From Nitrosopumilaceae archaeon (GTDB lineage: Archaea > Thermoproteota > Nitrososphaeria > Nitrososphaerales > Nitrosopumilaceae): a DNA stretch of 45,129 bases. Of this stretch, positions 26,010-32,027 are shown in pieces; within the stretch, counting starts at the first letter, position 1, and each line of letters opens with the position of its first letter. The notes beneath the pieces are model-generated. The model was not told the DNA's origin and made no database searches. It saw only the letters and a list, made by a program, of their open reading frames with translations. The stretch lies in assembly GCA_028279545.1 (NCBI GenBank), contig JANQNN010000046.1, positions 1-45,129 on the forward strand, in the 5' to 3' direction. Made by a program: the position numbers and the translations under genes.

Positions 26010-26066
26010 TTAAAAAAAAGACTGGAAATTTCCCCTCCAGTCAGGGACAGCACACACACTGGTCTT
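26010..26066 (-). ncRNA. Candidate ~50-nt small RNA with terminator hairpin
   Basis: On the minus strand, a TATA-like TTTATTTTTA (26086-26095) predicts transcription from about 26063-26066. The RNA would read GACCAGUGUGUGUGCUGUCC, continue with CUGACUGGAGGGG, and finish with a 7-bp hairpin (GACUGGA at 26042-26036, UCCAGUC at 26026-26020) followed by eight T (26019-26012, one after C). The tract is far richer in GC than its flanks. The 5' CCAGU can also pair with the ACUGG of the hairpin, giving two alternative folds. No protein is encoded. An inverted repeat abuts the TATA box upstream. Confidence 0.5.
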
Positions 26067-26100
26067 AAAGATAATTTGTATTTGATAAAAATAAACAAAA

Positions 26101-26123
26101 TGGTACATTAGCTAATTGAACCA
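26101..26123 (-). promoter_or_regulatory. TGGTTCA-N9-TGTACCA inverted repeat upstream of candidate small RNA
   Basis: Read on the minus strand this is TGGTTCA, 9 nt, TGTACCA, one mismatch from the perfect repeat at 23843-23865 and with the same spacer. Five bases after the proximal half comes the TATA-like TTTATTTTTA; in the CHRD-like promoter the gap is 4 nt. It also lies between the C2H2 gene stop and the predicted RNA. Confidence 0.5.
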
Positions 26124-26149
26124 TCTAAAATTTGTAAAAAGTGAAAAAC

Positions 26150-26269
26150 TTAGATTCCTTGAGTACCTATTGCATCTTCGTTGTTGTGAATTTTATCAAT
26201 ATGCTTTGATAGCGATTCATTGTTTTCAAATAAAGATGCACAATAAGGACATTTACTTTCTGCTGGCAT
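26150..26269 (-). CDS. C2H2 zinc-finger microprotein (39 aa)
   Basis: The 39-residue ORF has an ATG start and a single classical finger: C7-x2-C10-x12-H23-x4-H28 (CPYCASLFENNESLSKHIDK). Little lies outside the finger. Stand-alone C2H2 proteins of this size occur in archaea and bind nucleic acid or partner proteins. It stands alone on the minus strand between the tautomerase and the nitrilase genes. The complete metal-ligand pattern makes chance unlikely. Confidence 0.75.
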   Translation of the reverse strand: MPAESKCPYCASLFENNESLSKHIDKIHNNEDAIGTQGI

Positions 26270-26364
26270 GATAATTATTTACATTTTCAACTATATAATA
26301 ATAGTCATTTTAAAATTCAAAATTTTTCTTTATCCTTTTATTCTCTCTATTAGTAATTACTTTA

Positions 26365-27171
26365 ATGAAAGTAGCTGTAGTTCAGTTTAAGGCCTCAACA
26401 GATAAAGAAACAAACTTGAAAAAAATTATTAATTACATATTAAAGGCAGCCCAAAACAAAGCCGTTCTTGTAGCTTTTCCCGAATTTATGATGTTTTATA
26501 CTAGTAGTTCTCAAACACCAAAACAATTAGCTAGTTTAGCTGAAAAAAAAGATGGGAATTTTGTAAAGGAAATAAAAAAAGTAGCTAAAGAAAAACATAT
26601 TGAAGTAATAGGCTCATTTTATGAAAAAAGTAGAAAAAAAGACCGCGTTTATGATACTTCATTTGTAATTGACAAGTTTGGAAAATTAATCTCAACTTAT
26701 AGAAAGATTCACCTTTATGATGCTTTAGGATTTAAAGAATCTAAAAAATTAACGTCAGGATCAAAGATTACAAAACCCGTGGGAACTTCCATTGGAAAAG
26801 TAGGAATGATGATTTGTTATGATTTAAGATTTCCCGAAATGTCAAGGTCTCTTGCATCATCTGGCTCTGAAATTTTAGCTGCCCCATCTGCTTGGGTTAA
26901 AGGAGATATGAAGGAAGAACATTGGTTAACAATAAACAAAACTCGAGCAATTGAAAATGGATGTTTTGTAATAGCTCCTGATCAAGTTGGAAATATTTAT
27001 TGTGGACGAAGTATTGTAGTCGATCCATATGGAAAAATTTTACTCGATTTGAAAAAGAAACAGGGAATTGGGTACGTAGATATTAAATTAGATAAAATAA
27101 AGAAAATTCGAACTGTTTTACCTTTGCTTAAAAATAGAAGAGTAGATGTTTATCCTAACTTGAAGGTTTAG
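26365..27171 (+). CDS. Nitrilase-superfamily carbon-nitrogen hydrolase
   Basis: A 268-residue cytosolic enzyme with the complete Glu-Lys-Cys triad: E40 (VAFPEFMM), K114 (YRKIHLYDA) and C151 (MMICYDLRFPE). The overall pattern, with GSFYEKS and the late DPYGKILLDL, is close to the Nit2/omega-amidase and predicted-amidase branch. It would hydrolyse an amide, releasing ammonia, but the substrate cannot be named. Its end overlaps the convergent zinc-ribbon gene by 17 nt. Confidence 0.92.
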   Translation: MKVAVVQFKASTDKETNLKKIINYILKAAQNKAVLVAFPEFMMFYTSSSQTPKQLASLAEKKDGNFVKEIKKVAKEKHIEVIGSFYEKSRKKDRVYDTSFVIDKFGKLISTYRKIHLYDALGFKESKKLTSGSKITKPVGTSIGKVGMMICYDLRFPEMSRSLASSGSEILAAPSAWVKGDMKEEHWLTINKTRAIENGCFVIAPDQVGNIYCGRSIVVDPYGKILLDLKKKQGIGYVDIKLDKIKKIRTVLPLLKNRRVDVYPNLKV

Positions 27172-27619
27172 GTTTTCTGGTTTTGCAATTAAAGTTTGAA
27201 CATTGTCTAGTCCAAGTTTGCTTTCGTGAATAACGAAAAATTACGATAGGCCATTTACATTCTTCACATGAAACTTTAATGGCTCTAAGTCTTGCTTTTT
27301 GCAGTAAGGGAGATGATGCCTTACATCCACCATAAAAGTTTGAACATCCCATGAATCTCTTCTTGGTTGTTTTTGAACGAATAACCATCAACTGCCCAAT
27401 GCTACACTCTGGACATTGAACTAGACCTCTTTTTGGAGTATTGGTTCCTAAAATTACGTATTTTTTTTCCTTCGATGACCAAGAAAGAAATCCGTTACTA
27501 TCAAAATACTGGGCGATCTCTTTTTTAAAAACAGAGATTTTTGACTTGGTATACTTTACTTTGTGTCTTTCTTTCTTTTTTATTTGGATTGTCTGAAGAC
27601 GTAATTTTTGTCTCGGCAT
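27155..27619 (-). CDS. Topoisomerase-type zinc-ribbon protein
   Basis: The 154-residue protein has a basic N-terminus (about 1-62) and two C4 zinc ribbons of the kind found at the C-terminus of bacterial topoisomerase I. The first is C69/C72...C92/C99 (CPEC, GCSNFYGGC), the second C118/C121...C140/C145 (CEEC, CSNFNC). No topoisomerase catalytic domain is attached. The very basic composition fits nucleic-acid binding. A TATA-like CTATAAAAAT lies about 27 nt upstream of the ATG. That box also serves, on the other strand, the thiolase gene. Confidence 0.8.
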   Translation of the reverse strand: MPRQKLRLQTIQIKKKERHKVKYTKSKISVFKKEIAQYFDSNGFLSWSSKEKKYVILGTNTPKRGLVQCPECSIGQLMVIRSKTTKKRFMGCSNFYGGCKASSPLLQKARLRAIKVSCEECKWPIVIFRYSRKQTWTRQCSNFNCKTRKPKPSS

Positions 27620-27676
27620 TTTCTTACATTGATTTTACTAAAACGATTTTTATAGGGACCATTGTCAGTCTTGTTA

Positions 27677-28831
27677 GTGGAAAAGGTTTGTGTTCTTGGT
27701 GCTGGAAGCACCAAATATGGAAAATTAGCAGATAGTATTGCCGATATTACTACTCAGGCATCAGTTTCAGCCATAGAAAGTGCAGGAATTGATCCAAAAG
27801 AAATCAAAGCATCCTATATTTCAAATGTCTTTGGTGTAGCAGACAAACAGGTTCACATTGGACCAGTCTTGATGAGTAGATTAGGAATTCCAGATAGACC
27901 ATCATTAACAATAGAATCTGCTTGTGGAAGTGGATCTGTATCTTTTAGAGAAGCTTACGCCAATATAGCTGCAGGATTTTATGATTGTCTTATTGCAACT
28001 GGTGTTGAAAAGGTAACCCATACAGGAACTGAATGGACAACAACTTACTTCGCATATTGTTCAGACTTTTTCTATGAGGGTCAAGCCGGAGCTTCTTTTC
28101 CTGGATTATTTGCATCAATGGCTCGAGCTTACTTGACGGAGTTTGATGCAACAGAAGAGGACTTTGCTAAAGTTGCAGTAAAAAACCACGACAATGGTGT
28201 GTTAAATCCTAAAGCCCACATGCAAAAGAAGATTACTGTTGATGATGTAATGAAATCAGCAGTTGTTGCAAGTCCTCTAAAACTTTATGATTGTTGCCCA
28301 TTCTCAGATGGTGCAAGTTCTGTTATTCTTTGTTCTGAAAAGTTTGCAAAGGAACATGGTGGAGATTATGTTGAAGTAATTGGATCAGGTAGAGGTGGAT
28401 CTCCTGCAGCACTACAAGGAAGAGAACACTTGACAACTATTCCAAGTACAAAGATTGCATCAGAATCTGCTTACAAGATGGCAGGAGTCACAGCAAAAGA
28501 TATAGATTTTGCAGAAGTACATGATTGCTTTACAATAGCTGAAGTTGTTGACACAGAAGACTTGGGATTCTTTGAAAAAGGAAAAGGAATTCAAGCAGTT
28601 CGTGAAGATAGAACAAAGTTGAATTCTGACATTTCGATTAACCCTTCTGGTGGTCTTAAATCAAAAGGACATCCAATTGGAGCGACTGGAATTGGACAAG
28701 TAGTAGAAGTTTATGATCAGTTGACCGGAAATGCAGGTGAAAGAACGGTGAAAGATGCAAAGGTTGGTTTAACACACAACTTTGGAGCAACCGGTGCAAG
28801 TTGTGCAGTTCATATTTTCCAGAGTGTGTAA
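27677..28831 (+). CDS. SCPx-type thiolase (acetyl-CoA C-acyltransferase)
   Basis: From the GTG at 27677 (384 residues, MEKVCVLGAGSTKYG) the start matches the thiolase family; an in-frame TTG 15 nt upstream is the alternative. Catalytic residues are C83 (SACGSGS), H282 (VHDCF) and H332 (GGLKSKGHPIGATG). The protein belongs to the archaeal SCPx-like branch. Such thiolases make or cleave acetoacetyl-CoA. In ammonia-oxidising archaea the 3-hydroxypropionate/4-hydroxybutyrate cycle needs this step, and archaeal mevalonate synthesis uses a thiolase together with a DUF35 protein. The DUF35 gene follows after 1 nt. Confidence 0.93.
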   Translation: MEKVCVLGAGSTKYGKLADSIADITTQASVSAIESAGIDPKEIKASYISNVFGVADKQVHIGPVLMSRLGIPDRPSLTIESACGSGSVSFREAYANIAAGFYDCLIATGVEKVTHTGTEWTTTYFAYCSDFFYEGQAGASFPGLFASMARAYLTEFDATEEDFAKVAVKNHDNGVLNPKAHMQKKITVDDVMKSAVVASPLKLYDCCPFSDGASSVILCSEKFAKEHGGDYVEVIGSGRGGSPAALQGREHLTTIPSTKIASESAYKMAGVTAKDIDFAEVHDCFTIAEVVDTEDLGFFEKGKGIQAVREDRTKLNSDISINPSGGLKSKGHPIGATGIGQVVEVYDQLTGNAGERTVKDAKVGLTHNFGATGASCAVHIFQSV

Positions 28832-28832
28832 A

Positions 28833-29198
28833 ATGTCTGTTGAAGAGCAAGTTATTGAGAATGCAAAAAAAGGTAAATTTCTAACTCATAAATGCACAAA
28901 ATGTGGTTTTCTTCATTTATCCACAGCATATTACTGCCTAGAATGTGGCAGTAAAGACTTTGAGGAGGTCCTCTTGGATGGTACAGGCACAATTGCCACC
29001 TATACCATAATTACTGTGGCTCCAGCAGGCTTTGAGAAATATACTCCATATGCTTTTGTTGTAATGCTTTTGGATAACGTTAAACTCAGAGTCTCGGGAT
29101 TTATGGCCAATATCGCGACTCCCGCTGACTTGCCAGTTGGAACTAGGGCAAAAATAACTGGTTTTGATGAGAGAGGAATTATCATCGAAAAGCAGTAA
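28833..29198 (+). CDS. DUF35 OB-fold protein with zinc ribbon (thiolase partner)
   Basis: I start at the ATG at 28833 (121 residues), one base after the thiolase stop. The N-terminal zinc ribbon has C21, C24, C35 and C38 (CTKCGF, CLECGS). An OB-fold follows (about 45-121: GTIATYTIITVAP...YAFVVMLLDN...RVSGFMA). DUF35 proteins bridge thiolase and HMG-CoA synthase in methanogen acetoacetyl-CoA thiolase complexes and channel the CoA intermediate. The tight coupling here points to a physical partner of the thiolase. Confidence 0.92.
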   Translation: MSVEEQVIENAKKGKFLTHKCTKCGFLHLSTAYYCLECGSKDFEEVLLDGTGTIATYTIITVAPAGFEKYTPYAFVVMLLDNVKLRVSGFMANIATPADLPVGTRAKITGFDERGIIIEKQ

Positions 29199-29268
29199 AA
29201 TAATTTGGTACAATATTAAAGAAAATTCATAATAGATTCTTAATTATCTGATAAATAATCTCTCATTT

Positions 29269-29430
29269 ATGTCAGTAGAAATCGCTTGTGGAAAATGTGG
29301 TGAAAAGATAACCTCCATGAAAATGCTCAAATCCTTAAAAGATGTTATGAATCATTATAATGGAAAATGTCCCTCATGTGGACAGCAATTGTCGACATCA
29401 GAATTTGCTCTTGATGCAAAAGAAAAATGA
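29269..29430 (+). CDS. Small zinc-ribbon protein (53 aa)
   Basis: A 53-residue ORF with an ATG start and two CxxC knuckles, C7/C10 (CGKC) and C34/C37 (CPSC), separated by a basic helix (SMKMLKSLKDVMNHY). This is a rubredoxin-like or zinc-ribbon fold. Function unknown; it may bind nucleic acid. Its TGA stop codon is also the first TGATC of the downstream repeat array. Confidence 0.75.
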   Translation: MSVEIACGKCGEKITSMKMLKSLKDVMNHYNGKCPSCGQQLSTSEFALDAKEK

Positions 29431-29680
29431 TCAAATTCTTTTAAAAAATGATCTTAACTGATCTAAAAATATTAATTTCTAAAAAATGATCTAAATTGAT
29501 CTCAAAGTGATCAAATTCTTTTTTAAAATATGATCTAAATTGGATTTAATTGAATCAAATTCTTTTAAAAAAATGATCTCAACTGATCTAAAAATGATCT
29601 AAATCCATCTGAAATTGATCTAATTTTTAAAAAATTGATCCAAATTTTAAAATTTGATCCAATTTCTAAAAAAATAATCT
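29428..29680 (+). repeat. Helically phased TGATC repeat array
   Basis: Thirteen GATC tetramers fall in 231 bp (at 29429, 29450, 29460, 29488, 29498, 29509, 29532, 29575, 29585, 29596, 29617, 29637 and 29656). Nearly all are within TGATC(T/A/C)(A/C)AA in one orientation. Intervals are about 10-11 bp or multiples (21, 10, 28, 10, 11, 23, 43, 10, 11, 21, 20, 19). Decayed copies (GAATC near 29552, CATCT near 29605) fill two of the gaps. A longer unit, TGATCAAATTCTTTT then TAAAA and ATGATCT, recurs near 29428, 29508 and 29551. No ORF spans it. It ends about 40 bp before the HTH/ATP-cone gene. Confidence 0.88.
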
Positions 29681-29719
29681 AGTCACAAGTCTTAATTACT
29701 CCTTTTTTTAGTCAAGAAT

Positions 29720-31813
29720 ATGGATATGTCCGAGGAACTAGAAGAACCAAAGAAAGGAAGCATTCTTCAATCTACATCGAAGCGAGTAAGAATGATATTT
29801 TCTGTTATGGCAAGTCCAAACAGAATTGATATTTTGAGAATTCTGAATTCTAAAGGACCATTAACTTATTCTGAATTAAAATCACTAGCTGGATTCAAAT
29901 CCAAAAAAGAAAGTGGAAAATTTGCATATCATCTTAGAAAATTATTAAGACAATCCCTTGTGGCCTTAAACAAATCTGAAAGACGATATACCATCACCAA
30001 CCTTGGAAAATTAGTTTTAAGCTTAGCCCGACAAATTGAGGAAAGGTCAATTATTGAAAGTGGGAAAATGTATGTTAGGACTTCCCATGAATCAATTGAG
30101 GAATTCAATTCTCATAAAATTATTCAATCTCTAGTTAAGGAAGGAAGCCTCCCATTAGAGCTAGCTCAGAAAATTACCGAAGAAGTAGAAAATAGAATTT
30201 ACAAATATCAGACTACTTATTTGACTGGATCTTTGATTCGAGAAATGGTCAATTCTGTACTATTAGAGCATGGTCATGAGGAATATCGAAATAAACTTGC
30301 ACGCCTAGGCCTGCCTGTATACGATATTCAAGAAATGCTCTCAAATTTGGATAACGTGGGAAATGGAGCCGATGGTCTATTGTTTAATACTGGTCAACGA
30401 GTATTTGCCGAACATCTACTTACAAATGTACTACCAAAAGATGTGGCTGATTCTCACCTTTCAGGTGATTTACACATTGCAAATCCCGGCATTTGGTCAA
30501 TGATTCCTGATACAATATTTGTAAACGTAAAGGAGCTTATTGAAGATGGAATAATTCTTGGCGGGAAATATCTTGATGTATCAAGAGTTCTTTCATCAAA
30601 ATCAATAGATGATGTTGCAGCATCTTTTTCCATAATTATTTCCCTTTTATCCAAAGAAGCATCACAAGAAATAGTTCTTGATGGAGTTGTTTCATTATTT
30701 AGCAAGCACTCTAAAAATATTAAAGAACTTGAACAAAAACTTTCAAACGCTTTTGCTACTGCATCTACTACATCCAATTACACAAAAACAAACACTAATG
30801 TATCAATCCGACTTGCATTGGGATCTGACTCAAAAACCCTTCATGCAATTCTAAACGCATATGAAAATTATACAAAGATAACACCCATTCCAAAAGTTGG
30901 ATTGATTATTGATTATTCAAAGGGAAAGATTTCAGATATATCTGAACAAGTTGCAAAATTAATTTCAAATGGTGGTAAGATAACATTTGCTAAAGATCAA
31001 ATTTCAAGTTATGGTATTACAAATGGTACTACAAAAAACACTGGACCACTTGCAATTAACTTACAATCTGTTTCGATAAACCTTCCAAGACTTGCTTTTG
31101 AATCAAACAAAGATGAAACTTACTTCAGAGCAAGACTTGCACTTTTAATGAAACCAGCCTTATCATCTATGGCTTTAAGAAAAAAAGATATTTCTGATCT
31201 TACAAGACGAGGATTAAATCCTATTCTTGCAAAGAATACGCAATACATGCAACGAAGTTCAGTTTCACTTGTGATTAATCTCGTAGGATTAAAAGAAGCA
31301 GTCTTTAACATTTTGGGTTACAAGGACAATAAAGATGGAAGAGCAGTACTACATAAGGTAATTGAGACCGCAGTGGATGTTGGTGCAAAGAAAAGTAAAG
31401 AGATTGGTGATCCTGTAAACATTTCAATGACTGAAACTGAAGGTTCAGTCAGATTTACAAACCTTGATGCTGAAAAATATGGAAAGAATTCAACACTAAA
31501 CGTAGGCGACTCTGATTACTATTCTCAAGGAATTGTCCTTGACGCAAATGAAGTAGTTAACTTTACCAATAAAAGCGATGAGATCGTAGAGTGTAACAAA
31601 TTCTCAAAGATTCTCAATGGCGGATTATCGGTAATTCTAAAAATTTCAGAAGATGCTAAAATTGCTGATATCAAAAAATCGATAGAAAAAACAGCAGAGT
31701 TGACGAATTCCTTCAAACCTGTTAGAAATATCGCTATTTGTGGTGAGTGTGGCTTTAAAGATGAGCCAATTACAGACAAATGCCCCAAATGTAAGTCACC
31801 TTACATAGTCTGA
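29720..31813 (+). CDS. Winged-helix / ATP-cone / NrdD-like fusion, predicted nucleotide-sensing regulator
   Basis: A 697-residue protein. Residues about 22-112 form an ArsR-like winged helix (VMASPNRIDILRILNSKGPL, YSELKSLAGF, FAYHLRKLL, a wing at RRYTITNLG). Residues about 117-205 form an ATP-cone (YVRTSHESIEEFNSHKIIQS, ELAQKITEEVENRIY, LTGSLIREMVNSVLLEHG, YRNKLARLGLPVYDI). Residues about 210-665 resemble the anaerobic reductase NrdD (NTGQRVFAEHLLTN, the LHIANPG-like segment). A zinc site follows (C674, C677, C688, C691). The protein stops there, so the glycyl-radical loop (RVxGY in NrdD) is missing. It cannot be a working class III reductase. The ATP-cone binds ATP/dATP in other proteins, as in NrdR. 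The gene is followed by nrdJ. A repressor or sensor role is inferred. Confidence 0.85.
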   Translation: MDMSEELEEPKKGSILQSTSKRVRMIFSVMASPNRIDILRILNSKGPLTYSELKSLAGFKSKKESGKFAYHLRKLLRQSLVALNKSERRYTITNLGKLVLSLARQIEERSIIESGKMYVRTSHESIEEFNSHKIIQSLVKEGSLPLELAQKITEEVENRIYKYQTTYLTGSLIREMVNSVLLEHGHEEYRNKLARLGLPVYDIQEMLSNLDNVGNGADGLLFNTGQRVFAEHLLTNVLPKDVADSHLSGDLHIANPGIWSMIPDTIFVNVKELIEDGIILGGKYLDVSRVLSSKSIDDVAASFSIIISLLSKEASQEIVLDGVVSLFSKHSKNIKELEQKLSNAFATASTTSNYTKTNTNVSIRLALGSDSKTLHAILNAYENYTKITPIPKVGLIIDYSKGKISDISEQVAKLISNGGKITFAKDQISSYGITNGTTKNTGPLAINLQSVSINLPRLAFESNKDETYFRARLALLMKPALSSMALRKKDISDLTRRGLNPILAKNTQYMQRSSVSLVINLVGLKEAVFNILGYKDNKDGRAVLHKVIETAVDVGAKKSKEIGDPVNISMTETEGSVRFTNLDAEKYGKNSTLNVGDSDYYSQGIVLDANEVVNFTNKSDEIVECNKFSKILNGGLSVILKISEDAKIADIKKSIEKTAELTNSFKPVRNIAICGECGFKDEPITDKCPKCKSPYIV

Positions 31814-31835
31814 AAATCGCAATTAAAAAACTTGT

Positions 31836-31970
31836 AACGATCGTTTAGCGAAATATTTTGCCTATTTATTATTATGTGATCATTCGCATACCGCATAAGT
31901 TGTGCCAGTATGAGTTTCATAGTAGCGGTGTTAAAATTATTGACAAGTAAAGGGGACAAGATCAAAATTT
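31836..31970. promoter_or_regulatory. nrdJ upstream region with palindrome and GATC sites
   Basis: The 214-bp gap before nrdJ has no convincing gene. It holds the 10-bp palindrome AACGATCGTT (31836-31845), TGATCA (31877-31882) and AGATCAAAATTT (31959-31970). The last two resemble units of the array in front of the upstream regulator. A control role over nrdJ is inferred. I found no cobalamin-riboswitch motif. Confidence 0.35.
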
Positions 31971-32027
31971 TTCGAGCACATAAGTTATATCCACAATCAT
32001 TCTTACTCTTTCTTGGAGATATTATAA

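Noticed and set aside
29428-29680. CRISPR array
   Set aside because: Units are short, overlapping and AT-rich, with no constant repeat of 24-37 bp, no unique spacers of fixed length, and no cas genes.
29720-31813. Working anaerobic (class III) ribonucleotide reductase
   Set aside because: The chain ends after the zinc site, no glycyl-radical loop is present, and no NrdG activase gene is near.
31814-32027. Cobalamin riboswitch in front of nrdJ
   Set aside because: No B12-box or conserved riboswitch core could be found in the 214 bp, and the start codon follows a simple GGAG site.
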